Positions 1 to 11,049 of a DNA stretch of 32,955 bases are shown here, piece by piece. The notes below the pieces were generated by a model, which was not told where the DNA came from, searched no databases, and was given only the letters and a program-made list of their open reading frames with translations. The DNA comes from Bondarzewia mesenterica. Taxonomy: Eukaryota; Basidiomycota; Agaricomycetes; Russulales; Bondarzewiaceae. Position 1 is the stretch's first letter. Each line of letters opens with the position of its first letter. A program made the translations under genes and the position numbers. Location: positions 1 to 32,955 of the forward strand of contig SGPL01000373.1 in NCBI GenBank assembly GCA_004802705.1, in the 5' to 3' direction.

Positions 1-769
1 GAAGCGCAGGCGTCAGGTAAGAGATGGAAGACCCGGAGCGATTCAGAACATGGGAGCGGCGTGGTACGGTAGCCGAGCACGAACGAAGATATCACAACAT
101 CAGCGTAAATGTCCAAGAAGAGCAAATGGGAAAAAAAGAACTAAAGTAGCCGCAAGTGAGATTGGAGAATCAGAAGACAAACTTGAGCACCCGGAAACGA
201 ATGACACGAGCAGACTTGTGCTGCCAAACGGAAGTGCAAGGAAATAATATGTTATCTGTTACAGCGAAGCACATCAACATCGACGAATTCTTGACAGGAA
301 TAATGCGAGACAACTCACCAGATTCGGGCTCGAACTACGTGGGACGATGTCGAGTACTTTATCAATTTTCGCTTTTTTGACGGTTGTTCCTGAACTGGTC
401 TGGGGTTCGAGCCCTGGTCAGGAATCTGAAGGCACGAGCGGGCACCATTGCTCGTTCTTGCAGGAGGAGTACCGACAACCGGTGCATGAGGATGAACGCG
501 CTGACGATGGGGTGGACTCGGAGTCAGTGATATGGGAGTCAGGGAAGGTGAACGTTGAGCTGCGGCATCNTCAGAAGAGAGAGTCTGATTGTAAGCAGAA
601 AAAAAATGCAGAAGGAAACTCGGCGATACATGGCTTGCTGAAATTTCGTCATTTTGCGCCGTTCTCTCTGCGCGATCATCGAGAACTAGGATCAGCGGCA
701 AATTGTGAGTGCCTCAGCTGCAACTTAAGATCTTCAGCCTCATACTCGTCACGCTAATTTTCTCATGCA
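1..769. other. stretch without a recognisable gene
   Basis: I see no convincing coding exon on either strand. The glutamine-synthetase-like gene that runs leftward from 1926 should continue here with its C-terminal half, but none of its motifs can be found, and the open frames have no family features. The stretch holds a single N at 570 and a tRNA-like inverted repeat at about 319-430, listed separately. Confidence 0.5.
319..430. repeat. inverted repeat with tRNA T-arm-like arms
   Basis: The word GTTCGAGCCC appears forward at about 404-413 and in reverse complement at about 326-335, each followed by AATCTG after a short spacer, so the two arms face each other. Around the forward arm a perfect 7-bp stem, TTCCTGA / TCAGGAA, closes a 38-nt hairpin. 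GTTCGAGC resembles a tRNA T-loop, but the T-stem does not pair well and there is no D-arm or anticodon arm. It is at most a tRNA-derived relic such as a SINE end, or chance. Confidence 0.35.
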
Positions 770-1926
770 ATGCACCATGGCCAAGTGCGGTGCCTTGATA
801 TAGCACATGAAGAAGCAGAAAAGCAAGGAAGAGATAAGCAAAAGAATGAGAAAAGGAGACGCACAGTTGTTGGCGTAAACGCGCGGTGCAAGAGTAGCAC
901 GCAATCCATGCTTCGCGGCAATGTTGAAGATCGTCTCTCGTGTCGTGATAAGGGCGTCGGCAGCTTCCAAGGGAGGCAGAGGCCCCGTGACAACCTCATA
1001 CTGCGCGCATATATACGTCAGAAAACCATGAGACCGATGTTTTTTAAAACAGCACTATCTCGCCCGTGGATGAATATCTCAAATGGACTCTCGGAATGGC
1101 GGCTTTGTCGCGCTTGGATAGGGAAGACATTGGCGAGGAGAAAATACCATACGTACCTGTCCCGGGGCTGCCTCGGCGTGGTACATGAGCAGCTCAATGC
1201 CTGCTTCCTCAAGCCCATCCGCAATCTCTTCCAAACAAGTCGCAGCAACCGATCCCGAAGGAAGCGCACTCGAGACAGACCACGCGTGTTCATTCACGGC
1301 CTCTATAGGGTCTGTAGATTTGAGAAGGATGAACTCTGTCTCTATCCCAACGAGGAACTCGACGCCCGCCTGCTTGGCATCCCTTCAACGCGACGAGTCA
1401 ACAGAGTGTATTTGCAACGATAAAATCGAGCAAGACGTACGTGACGACACGCTTGAGCAAGCCTCGGGGGCAATCAGAAGTCCCGAACGTCTCCTTCCCG
1501 TCCTTTCCCTTCACCAGTTCCTTCTCCTCGAACCATCCCATGACGCTCGCGTGCCCTGGAGCGTATCCGCACAAGCGCATCGAGCTGAGGTCGGGCGTGT
1601 ACAGATACTCGCCCCGTGCTCGAGAACCCAGGCGCGAGCGCGATACCGACGAGACCGAGCGAGGCTTTGGCGATTCCGATGCCCGGACGTGAAGAGGCGA
1701 GGAGTGCGGCGAAAGCAGAGATTGGTATGACCCGATAGCGGGTGGTGTTGGTATAATCATGCCATTGGAGTCGGATGTACCGAATACCTTGGCTACGAAG
1801 GCCGGAGATAGAGACTTTTCCGAGCTTGGGCAGATATTCAGAGACGGAAGAAGGCGTGTAGGTGATTCCAAAGGTATTTTGAGGCGTGGACATCGTTGTG
1901 AATTGTGCAGGCATCGACGTGGCCAA
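770..1926 (-). pseudogene. glutamine-synthetase-like protein (GSI/FluG type), truncated and frameshifted
   Basis: The first half of a glutamine-synthetase-fold ligase reads from ATG at 1926 (alternative ATG at 1893). It shows the family order: a beta-grasp N-terminal part with GIRYIRLQW, then YAPGHASVMGWFEE, the glutamate motif GIETEFILL and the signature YHAEAAPGQYEVV. Exons are about 1926-1441, 1382-1157 and 1000-865, with GT..AG introns. Two defects are visible. One extra base in the C/G run at 1612-1615 shifts frame between SSTG and EYLYTPDL. After APRVYANNC the reading degenerates, and the second half with the remaining metal- and ATP-binding residues is absent. About 260 residues remain of a usual 450-500. 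The frameshift could be a homopolymer error; the missing half could not. Such proteins in fungi are often not true glutamine synthetases, so the substrate is unknown. Confidence 0.8.
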
Positions 1927-2886
1927 GGACTACGCTGTGCTACGTTTCGAGAGAGTGACTTTGCTCACTATTACAACACTTATGTATACATGGATCAGAC
2001 GTCAAATAAGAAAAGACCACTTACGACTTAAAACATACCGTTGGGTGCTGTTTTACCTGTAGAACTTGCAGTTTCGATCCGAATCGTGCACAAGAAAGTA
2101 CGGAGGACCCGGATTCCGTTATCTAGCGAGAGTTCCGAACGTTGTCCGTGTGCTCGAATTGCAATTTATGGTTTAGCTCCATGAAAGCAAAGTCCGTGAT
2201 ACTGTATGTAAAAATGTAAACAGATCTACAAATGATTCTCCTCAGTCTCTCGCTCCACCAGTCACCGCACGAGCCAAGCGGCTCAAACATGGCTTGAGTT
2301 TTGAGAATCGCATTTTAGAGTACAGGGCAGGTAAGGGGCGCACATCAAGTATGGCGGCCGCGGCGGATCGATCAGAGAACGCTCCACTTCACAGAAAAGT
2401 GAACTGGCAATAGCAATGGTCCCAACTCTATTAATTCGATGGTAAAAACATGGACAATTCGCATATAATTTACGGATCGTATGTGTCGAAGCACTGCAGC
2501 TCCCAGACATATTCCAACGGCAGTGCTCCATCACAACTCTGGTACTACATATATGCCCGTATTATATTCGACCGAGCCCCTCCTCGAATGCGTGAGGATC
2601 AATTGTCTTTACGGCAGATTCTCGACGTGGAATAAGATAAAATTTGCCATACATACATACATGTCAACTTACCGTTCAGATTGCACGCGTTGTCGTATTG
2701 ATATGACATTGAGCGTCCTGCGCGACGCGGAGCCCGGTCTAAGGGTTTACAAGCATACAGTGCCGTCGCATAAGGAATTAGAAAACAAACGAAATGGAAA
2801 CGACTCTCGCTGGCTTTTATTTACAGCAAAAGAACCCTCTGCGCTCGCAGTGTGTTTGTATTTTCAACATCTTAGGTGTACGCTCG
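1927..2886. other. intergenic stretch, no gene seen
   Basis: This divides the 5' end of the glutamine-synthetase-like gene from the 3' end of the GMC oxidoreductase. Open frames up to 141 codons occur on the plus strand (2481-2906), but they show no family motif, signal peptide or intron-consistent extension. The only local pattern is a short CATA run near 2650-2662. Confidence 0.55.
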
Positions 2887-4954
2887 CTACTCTCTTCGTC
2901 CATTGACAATCATATCTGCACACTTTTCGGCCACTGCCACTGTGGGTGCCTGCAAGTGAGCACCAAGAACCCATGGAAAGACTGATGAATCCGCAATCCT
3001 TAACCTCTCGACGCCGTACACCCTCAGCTCGTCGTCGACCACGCCACCACCCTTTGGATCGTGTTCCGGTGCCATACGGCAAGTCGAGGAATAGTGGTAC
3101 GTCGTTCTGTTTCGCCTACGTATGAACCTGTCCAATGTGACGTCGTCCTCGGCCTCGGGTGCATAATCGTGCAGTGGCTCAAGGGCATAACCTCGTGCAC
3201 GCATGCGCTCGCAGATGCGTAGGGTGAGACGCAGGGAAGCGCGCAGCGGGGCGAGGTCAGAGGCCGAGGAAAGATACTTAGGGTCAATGATAGAGGGAGA
3301 GGAGGGATTGGAGGATGAGAGCCGGACTGTGCCGCTGCTTTGTGGCCGAAGCAGCACGTTGAGGAAACTATAGACACCGACAGATTTGTCGAAGGGAACA
3401 TCGCTGCTGTCATACGCCATCTAAAAGGCCATCAGCAAATTAAGATGGAGAAGAGACCTAAGCACCAACCGGCTCGATCTCAATGTCAGGCAAACTGTTG
3501 GGTTCTGCGCGCCGGGTTTGCGAAGGCATACCTGTGGCATCTAGGAAGGAGGAGGATGTGAATATAGCCAGTTGAATGACGGGAGCAAGGAGCAGTCCAG
3601 TGCCGAAGCGGAGGTAGCGAATAAGTTCAATGAGAAAAACCCATGGCCATCTCTCAAGAGAAACAAGGGATTCTTTCATGGGTATTCCAAAGGCTACTGA
3701 GACCCCGAAATGATCTTGCTGCAAGCAGAATAGTCAGTTCGTTGCGGATAAAACGAATCACGAGACACGCACAAGATTGGAACCTACAGCGGGAAGGTCT
3801 TTCACGACGTTGATGCCATGTTCTTTCAGATGCTCTGATGGACCTATACCACTACAGATCCTTTAGCATGTCCACTCTGTGAGGAGCATGACGAGCCTCA
3901 CCTTAACATCAAAATCCTCGGAGATGCTAATGGGCCGGCGCAGAGAATGATCTCCTTTGCAGCGCGCACAGTCTTCCTTCCGTGGTCATCAGCGAGACTC
4001 ACTGCTCGCGCTACTTGACGGCCGTCAGGTAGTACTTCGAATTCAAGCTTTTCCACCAAGGTGTTAGTGCAGATGTGCAAATTCCCCTGCCTTTCAATTG
4101 CAAGCCGCTTTGGGAGAAAAGCGTGGTATGTGGAGTTGCGATGAGCCTGAGGGTCACGGGTGAAGTGAAGTTGGCCGCAGCCAAAAGCGGGATGGTCAGG
4201 AGAATTAAGATCGCTGACGAAGGGGAGACCGACGTCCCGACATGCTTCCACCGTCCTGCATGTCCAAATGATGGAAATTGTTAGTTCTGTTCCCGGAATC
4301 CTGCGAGGTACATGCTCGACTTTTTGAAACCAGGAAAATGCAGATCTTCAGGCACCGTGTTATACCATTCACCTGCCATTCATAGAACTCATTAACCTGG
4401 TTCCTGCTTGGCATGTTTGTACTCACCGTTTGTTCCATGCACGGATGGATCACACCTATACGTTGCCCTCTCTGACTTTAGAAAGTAGGGTTTCATGTCC
4501 TCCCATCCCCACCCTTTTCTTCCTGCATCTCTCCATGCATCATACTCCGCCGGTGAACCCCTCGTGTATACCATTTGGTTAATTCTCGAGGTTCCGCCCA
4601 GCACGCTCCCGCCAAACAGCTCGAGATTACGCCCAAGCTCAGGCTGGTACTCAGATGGACACTTGAATGTACGAGAACCATCAGAGGCGAAGTCAGAAGA
4701 AAGAAGTGGGACACGAGATGCCCAGGAGTCTGCGAGAGGACCGCGTTCGACTAGTAAGACCCGTGATTTGAAGTCCGTGCTGAGGCGATTGGCAAGGACG
4801 CAGCCTGCGGTACCGCCTCCTGCGAGAATAAGGTACCACGTTTAATGAGGTTGGAAAGAGGATTGGAGAAAGACTCACCAGCGATGATGAAGTCGTACTC
4901 ATCGGAAAGATCAACGAGCTTGCATTCCGGATAGGAGGAATCGAACGGCCACAT
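2887..4954 (-). CDS. GMC-family FAD oxidoreductase (aryl-alcohol oxidase / choline dehydrogenase-like)
   Basis: Seven exons splice to an uninterrupted 578-residue protein: 4954-4879, 4819-4427, 4372-4321, 4255-3902, 3851-3773, 3718-3470 and 3420-2887. Introns are 50-62 bp. The N-terminal part carries the FAD-binding Rossmann motif as DFIIAGGGTAGC, followed by the second GMC signature region LGGTSRINQMVYTRG. The middle has CAGPLASPRILML, then GIGPSEHL and GSNLQDH. The C-terminal exon has YHYSSTCRM, holding the likely catalytic histidine, and the closing LGAHLQAPTVAVAEK. The family oxidises alcohols or sugars using FAD, the extracellular members making H2O2. There is no clear secretion signal at the start (MWPFDSSYPE), so this one may be intracellular. 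The donor of intron 3 (GTCGAG) and of intron 6 (GTTGGT) are weak but needed to keep frame. Substrate cannot be read from sequence. Confidence 0.92.
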
Positions 4955-5055
4955 TTTGTGAGATGATCAGCAAAGCTAGTGTACTCGAACACGCTCCGAG
5001 TAGAGGGGGGCCAGGTGCGTACTGATGCGAGGGCTAGTCAAAATTGTCCATTATG

Positions 5056-5063
5056 TATTTATA
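5056..5063 (-). promoter_or_regulatory. TATA-box candidate for the GMC oxidoreductase
   Basis: TATAAATA on the minus strand lies about 100 bp upstream of the start codon at 4954, a usual distance for fungal genes with a short leader. Confidence 0.45.
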
Positions 5064-6520
5064 TTTATCGGCGCTGCCTAGTTTCCCTCCGTGCTGCTCA
5101 CATCCTGTCCAGTGAAATGCCCCGGTTTCATTTGGTGGCTACGTGAGAGCCCGGTTGCCTTGTTCGGGACTCAGCTTTTCCATCATCAGAACTCAGAAGG
5201 GCCGACAAAACATATGTAACAAGTTCTCAGATGGGCAGATGCATGGAAGGCGCCGCGGCGAATCGGCGGGCTTAGAGAATGACTGGCTTCCAGGAAAAGC
5301 TGGTACATGGAAAGACGTGGATACAAGATTACCTGCTCAGCAGATCGCCGAAGCGCCCTGTGATTTCGAACCCTCGTTTCTACATTTCGCCCATAATCCT
5401 TTTGTTCTGGTGGTGAGAGCATGCGCCCGGTTTCGCAATTGTGAGGCGCGCTGCCGATGGGGAGCATCGCGGTGAACTGAATGCGCTGGCCAGTCCTGAG
5501 CTGTCCTGAGGCCGTATCAAGAAATTTACAATCACGGGCGGAGTATGACGGAGTGAAAATATCACCTCTCCCGCCACGGTACTACAGAGTCGGAGAGCTC
5601 GGAGACTCGCCAGGCTCAAAGTTTGATCTCACACCCCGTTTATCACAGCAGTTGTTGCGGATCCGCCAGGGATCCGCAGACCACGCTGCACGTCGCACGT
5701 GCTCTCGTCGGAGTCTGGGCAACCTTGATACAGAGCCAAAGGCGCCGCGTGCTTTTGCCATCTACATTTCACAAGTTTGGAGTTCATTAATATCTTCTCT
5801 GGAATGCAGTTACCCTGCAATGATTCTGAGACACTGAACTCATGACGACGGCGTCTTTCCTCAATATAGTTCCTTCTCATTCGGTTTCTCTAATAACTTT
5901 TCGATTCTTGCCATTTTAATATTGGGATCACGCCGAGTCTCTAGCGTGGAGTTTGGACCCTAGCTTTGGCTCTTCACTGTCCTAAGGTAGACCTATTGCT
6001 CTTGAAGTCGGAAGCATGGTATCCCTCTATCATGGCTGTTCAAATCGGACCATGTCAGGTATTCCTTGTTGATATCCAGAAATCACTTTGGCAAGTTGAC
6101 TCATGACTCTGAGTATGATACACGTTGTCCCATTCATCATGGCTGCCCATCAGATCATATCAATGTCAAGCAGTCCTGATTGATATCCAGGGATAATTTT
6201 GGAAAGTCATCATGCTTTACCACTCTATGACCGGTTCAGGAGTCTCATATGAACACAGCGTGACGCGAGTCCATCACTCACGACTGTTCGTCAGACTATG
6301 TTAGGTAGTCCCGATTGCTATCCAGAACAGCCCGCGTATGTTGCACTGTGTTGATGTATGATCCCATGTCCTCATGCGCTTACATTGAGGTGCACTATTA
6401 CAGCAAGTCACCAACTTTATGAGTTGTTGCACTGGCCTTTGCATCTCAGACCTACAATTTGGGAAGATGTTAATTCTTTGAGCTACTCGTGAGCCTTACG
6501 GGTGTCGAAGTGCAAATACT
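5064..6520. other. long intergenic stretch
   Basis: About 1.45 kb between the divergent GMC and seven-helix genes. Open frames of up to 118 codons on both strands between 5143 and 5880 lack family motifs and overlap each other. The last 500 bp contain the degenerate tandem repeat at 6031-6335. The rest is probably the shared upstream region of the two flanking genes. Confidence 0.5.
6031..6335. repeat. degenerate tandem repeat, about 110-135 bp period, three units
   Basis: Three imperfect units follow one another. Each has a CATCA/ATCATGGCTG-like start, a variable AGACCATGT/CAGATCATAT core, and a conserved end near TTGATATCCAG (6071 and 6182) or TTGCTATCCAG (about 6317). Units one and two also share a trailing TTTGG-AAGT. 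Spacing between the TATCCAG anchors is about 111 and 135 bp. It has no coding potential and lies 200-500 bp upstream of the seven-helix gene. Confidence 0.6.
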
Positions 6521-6527
6521 TATAAAA
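6521..6527 (+). promoter_or_regulatory. TATA box of the seven-helix membrane protein gene
   Basis: TATAAAA lies 68 bp upstream of the ATG at 6589. It also argues against an earlier in-frame ATG at 6529, which would sit only two bases after the box. Confidence 0.6.
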
Positions 6528-6588
6528 GGTGCGTATTGAATTCTACGCTCTCTCATCCGCCCGTTCTCCTGCACATTTTTTGTACGAA

Positions 6589-7871
6589 ATGGATTTCATT
6601 CCATCCCCTCCTCCAGGAACCAATTACATCGCCGCAATTCGCACCTCCCTCACTTTCGTTCTTGTTCTAACACCTCTCGGTGCCATCCTTGTTCCAGTCA
6701 TCCTTATCATCCTCTTCTTCTCGACTGCTGAAAGCCGGCGCCACCCTGTCTTCGTGTTCAATATCCTTGCCTGTTGTAGCGGCATCTGTGAAGCTGCCCT
6801 CAACGCCGTTCTCGAGATCAAACAGATTCTCTACCCTGACCAAGCGGTATCTAAAAGCCTTCTCACAGCCACCATTGCAACCGCTATTGTCTCCCCCGTA
6901 TTTATTGATTCAATTCTTCTTTTCCGCTTTCTTGCATTTTTCCCGCGTCGCATCACATCATATCAGACATATGTTGCTATACTGGCTCTACCGCTACTCA
7001 TCAAATGCGGTCGTTTTATAACCGTTCTACTGTACCTCAACTCATTTACGCATACCAGTGGACGGCTACCGAGTGTTTTGTTGGCCGCAGAGTCAACGTG
7101 GCTTCACAACCCCTATATCATGACCGAATGGTCACTACAGATGGTTGATAACTTGTATGTCCATTCCGTTCGTCCTGCGTCAGGAGCATGATTTCTCAAC
7201 CTCATGATCCCATGTAGTTACGCCTCGTCTTTCTTTCTCTACAAATTGTATCAGTTCCGACGCGAAGGGAACGATGGCATTGTGAATAGAAGCAGTAGGT
7301 TTTCTTTCTCCTCGTCCTAATTGGAGCAAGCTACTTAATAACTAACGTCTGTAAATGTTGATCTCGTGCATACAGGAACCCTTCTTTCGCGCATCCGCTC
7401 ACTGTTTCTCATTGCCTTGGGCAACTTCATCTTGCCGTAAGAACGTCACCGATCTTCAAATATCCTCCACTGACTCACTAAATTATTGTTCTGCCACTAA
7501 CCAGCGTGATAATGAATATCGCCTCCATCATCCTCATCGCGACAGACTCCTCATATCTCAACGGTTCCTACGTCCTCCTTTCCAACAACTATGTCGCCAT
7601 TCTTGGCATTGTCTTCGCCACCATCTGGACTAACAAACAGAGCTGGAACCGTCACACCCAGGCCAATTCTGACTCCAGCATTGCACATTCGACATTTGAC
7701 CCGGCACCAGCTGGTGGGATGAAGGTGTCTGCAATCCGGTTCAATGCTGCACCATACGTCGACTCCCGTAGCGAAGTTGATGTCGAAACTGGTGCTCGTT
7801 CGAGATCAGTGTCCGTGGTGGGCATCGGCTCCCAGGAGAAGCGGGCACAAAAGGTTGGAACGGAAAACTAA
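6589..7871 (+). CDS. orphan seven-transmembrane (GPCR-like) protein
   Basis: Four exons, 6589-7154, 7218-7294, 7376-7436 and 7505-7871, splice in frame to 356 residues. I count seven hydrophobic segments: about residues 22-45, 51-75, 91-115, 124-147, 178-202, 227-252 and 266-286. The first begins TFVLVLTPLGA and the sixth is the IALGNFILP...SIILIA stretch. The roughly 70-residue C-terminal tail is polar, serine-rich and probably cytosolic. A short outside N-terminus and long inside tail fit a receptor-like topology. Fungi of this group carry many such orphan seven-helix proteins, some resembling Ste3/Ste2 or other GPCR classes, but I see no motif that fixes the class or ligand. The start is chosen at 6589 because of the TATA box at 6521. 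The gene appears undamaged. Confidence 0.85.
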
Positions 7872-8159
7872 CGGATCCGTCTGCATCGGTTGATGGGTTG
7901 GCGCGTACGTCGGATATCTTGTATTGAGGATAATGGAATGGTCAATAAGTTTTTGTGTTTTTCATGTAGCAAACGCTGCATGATGCCTTGACTTGTTTTC
8001 AAACTATGATGATTGTATGAAGGTATTTTTTGGATAAAATTCCCTCCAAACTGTTTTTGGTACCAGATTTACCTCTATGCATCAGCAAAACCGTCGAAAA
8101 GTTATACCCTATTTGGTTTCAGTGTCCCTGCTCTAGCACATTGCTTGTATTGATTGATT

Positions 8160-8438
8160 GCTCTGATAGTGCTTACCTGTCGCTGCGAGTCGTCGCCGTC
8201 GCATTCATGTTCTTTTTCCCATCTTCGCCCGCGCCCAACTGCGCACCGGACATGAATTACACCGTCGTCGTCTGGGGCGGCGTTATCCTTCGTTCGCTTG
8301 TATTCTACTACCTCCCAAAGTACGGGCGGCGTATATTAGTTCACTGGACCTGTGTCCACAATTGGTGATGGTAGCAATGACGTGAATTCGAGCGAGGAAA
8401 TGGAACATGCCAAGAGGGGCGATGGGAAGGGAAATTAG
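8160..8438 (+). pseudogene. C-terminal relic of an amino-acid permease (APC superfamily)
   Basis: The plus strand encodes the last helices and tail of a fungal amino-acid/choline/GABA-type permease: a FPSSPAPN loop, then MNYTVVVWGGVIL, YYLPKYG and, in a second frame, FTGPVSTIGDG followed by a short acidic tail and a stop at about 8436-8438. One extra base after KYG (near 8325-8330) shifts frame, and in the correct frame the tryptophan codon next to it has become TAG. Everything N-terminal of about the last two helices is missing. It is therefore a truncated pseudogene, different in sequence from the intact permease encoded on the other strand just downstream. Confidence 0.75.
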
Positions 8439-9027
8439 GCCCAGTAACTACAGGAATACTTAGATCCATGGACGAAGGGCTGTCCAGCGTAGAACCATAC
8501 ATGTCTTCACGAAGGACAACTCATGACCATGAATACTGTGATCAAACATGTCAAGTGAATACATTGCCATGTTCTCGTCCATTCACCTTCTTCCGTCGTC
8601 CGAATGTTCTTCAGGCTCATGCATAGGATATGTCCAAGTAGTAAACCAACAAGTGTAGGGTATTCCAGGCCGCCACAGTACCTCTCTATGTAAGGGGAGA
8701 TATCAATCTAGGGATGCTGAGCCTGCCCGAAGAAACTGGGTGGGCGGTCAGACTCATACAACAGTCGATGCTCGTGAGATGCCGAGAGATTAATTTGGTA
8801 GAAGTGAAGATTGAAAGCGGTATGATCAGTAATTAATAATACAACAAACATACCGTAGGGTATGTGAGATGACTGCACTTTTTGTGGAGGTCCGTCGCCT
8901 GTACAATGAAGATCCTGTGCTCGACACTAAGTGTCGAGCGTCATCGACCCGTCTCCGTGTATCATTTGATAAGGACGAATGAAACCCGCGTTTCCGGAAT
9001 TAGTTTGAAAAGATAAAATGACCACGC
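8439..9027. other. intergenic stretch between two 3' ends
   Basis: Nearly 600 bp between the permease relic and the stop of the minus-strand permease. There is no reading frame of note. It includes the perfect palindrome at 8919-8939. Confidence 0.55.
8919..8939. repeat. perfect 21-bp palindrome
   Basis: GCTCGACACT, a single central A, then AGTGTCGAGC: ten fully paired bases on each side. It lies 89 bp beyond the stop codon of the MUP1-type permease. It could be a binding site for a dimeric protein, a transcript-end hairpin or a relic of a mobile element; the sequence does not decide. Confidence 0.8.
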
Positions 9028-11049
9028 CTAATCCCGCGGTATCCTCTTGAAAACATCTCTTGACACCCCATCATCCTGTATCTCCACATGGCTTTCAAGA
9101 CGATAATTTCCCATGTGCGGGAGGACCCGCGCCCAGAACACCCAATACACGCCGCCGACTGCGAAAACGCCAAGCGAGACGACGACGTGCAGCCAGTACG
9201 GCAAGCTGACATATGGGCCCATTCCCTCCGCTGGGGGGGACGAGTGGGGCAATAGCGAGGAAGATGTTGGAGAGGAGGAAGAAGAAGACGACGGGCCATG
9301 ACGCGCGGAAGGGGGGAGCCCAGTCGAAGCCGGCGCGTCTGGCATAGGGCGTGTACAGGAAGAGGAGCCCTGCGGAGATGGCTGCGTTGATGATGGCGAG
9401 GGGATAGGAGACAACTGTTCGTGAGTTGCATTGGTCAGTACATGTGGTAAAGGGGATGGTCAAGGGAGAACATACGATTGAGGACAAAATTGAAGGCATC
9501 GCCGGGGGGAGGGGCGACGATGACGATGACGGAGACTAGCCATTGCAGGAAAAGGCCTGCAGCAGGGGCATTGAATGGCTTGTTAGATGCCCAAAATTTG
9601 GAGAAAGGCAGCACGCCGATGCGCCCAAGTTCCTGGTTGACTGTAACAAGGCTCATTATTTTCTCCGACAACGTTTTAGGCTGCCAAAGAAACTTACTGC
9701 GCCCTTGTGAGAATATGACGGACATGACATTGCCCAGAGCACTGAGTGCGACAAACACACTGAGCGCTTTCTCCGCCTTCGCACCGAACATATTGCGGAA
9801 GTACAGCGCTCTGAGATCACATTTGTTTCAGCATCACTACCGATAGTGAGTCAAACTACTTACGCCACGGTTCGTCCTGATGTCAGAATGTCGGCCTTGG
9901 GGACGGCTGCAAAGTACGCAACGTTGACGAGCATGTAAACAATGGTCACAGTTCCCATTGCCAAAGGCCCTGCAATCTTCAGCGTCCGCACGGGGTTTCG
10001 GACCTCCGAGAGCGCGTAATTAACATTCGAGTATCCAATGAAGGACCTGCGCAGACGGTTAAGCCATTAATATCGTAAGGAGGCGCGAACATGGGCATTG
10101 ACGGACCAGATGACGTTGTACAATCCAAGTACAAATGCATTTGCATTGCTCGAGGTGCCCTCGAATGCGTTTCGGAAATTGTGTGGCTTCTGGTCTTCGG
10201 GCAGCTTGATGTGTCCTGCAAGAGCACCAAAACCGGAGAAAGAGATGAGGAGTAAGATGACGATCTTGAAGACACCGAGAGCATTCTGAAGGCGCAAGCC
10301 CCACTTGAGGAACACACTATGTACGATCAGCGCGAACGTCACGCATGCGATGCCTATTCCGCGCTGGTTCCACTGGGTCACCTCCTTCCCAGCCGCAAGA
10401 AGAATATCTTAAATACACACACGGTTACTGAGCAAACTTTTATACAGAGAAGGCGAGGGAGAACGATGAGAGCAACGCACATTCGCCGAAGACGGTTGAG
10501 TTACCGGCCGGCCACGGCATACTCACAGCGTAGGCAGCGTAGGCAGCGATGACGAGATATTTCGGTCTCGTGAAGATGTATTTGAGGTACGTTAGTTCGC
10601 CACCTGATCGAGGTAGCCCGGTACCAAACTCGATGTAGACGGTCAAACCTGCGGTCGCGATGATGGCGCCTATAACCCACATGAAGAGAGCGAGGCCGAC
10701 CGAGCCAGAGCTGGCAAGGATAGATGAAGGCGTTGCGAAGATTCTGCAATAAATAAATGGGTCGCACGCGAGCCTCATATAAAATGCACGGTGCGAGCTT
10801 ACCCTGTCCCGATGATGCGATTAAAGATCAGGAAGATGGCGGAGGCGAGTCCAATCGTCCGTTTCGCAGAGGGAATATCATCGAAAGACTCTCCATCTCG
10901 CACTGGAATGTAGGCATGAAGGAAATTTTCAAATGAAAGGGAATGCGGGACTAACAAGCGTCGTCAACATGCACTTGGTCGTATGATACGATTTCAGGCG
11001 CGGTATTCTGAAACTCCTTCGACTCCTCATCAGATTCACGACTGGTCAT
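9028..11049 (-). CDS. MUP1-type (high-affinity methionine permease-like) amino-acid transporter, one frameshift
   Basis: Eight exons: 11049-10956, 10902-10803, 10743-10481, 10407-10107, 10046-9864, 9810-9698, 9640-9476 and 9414-9028. They give about 534 residues of an APC/LAT-family plasma-membrane transporter. After an acidic cytosolic N-terminus come helix 1 with IFNRIIGTGIFATPSSIL, then AGNSTVFGE, the long helix 5-6 region, and the family-typical GYSNVNYALSEVRNPVRTLK and NQELGRIGVLPFSKFWASNK. The C-terminus has SLPYWLHVVVS and a short cytosolic tail. The total exon length is one base too long: a run of seven G at 9233-9239 (C on the coding strand) contains one base too many between APLVPP and the continuing frame. 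All the rest is clean, so a sequencing error is as likely as a recent mutation. The start follows the first ATG before an acidic tail typical of the family. Methionine specificity is inferred from family resemblance only. Confidence 0.85.

Noticed and set aside
397..425. A tRNA gene
   Set aside because: Only a T-loop-like word and an acceptor-like stem are present; D-arm and anticodon arm are missing and the T-stem mispairs.
770..1730. Plus-strand open frames of 181-217 codons
   Set aside because: They are the antisense of the glutamine-synthetase-like exons and show no family features of their own.
5143..5880. Overlapping open frames of 79-118 codons on both strands
   Set aside because: No motifs, no signal peptide, no consistent splicing; the frames overlap one another.
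6529..6588. Upstream in-frame ATG for the seven-helix protein
   Set aside because: It starts two bases after the TATA box, so it would lie upstream of transcription; ATG at 6589 fits better.
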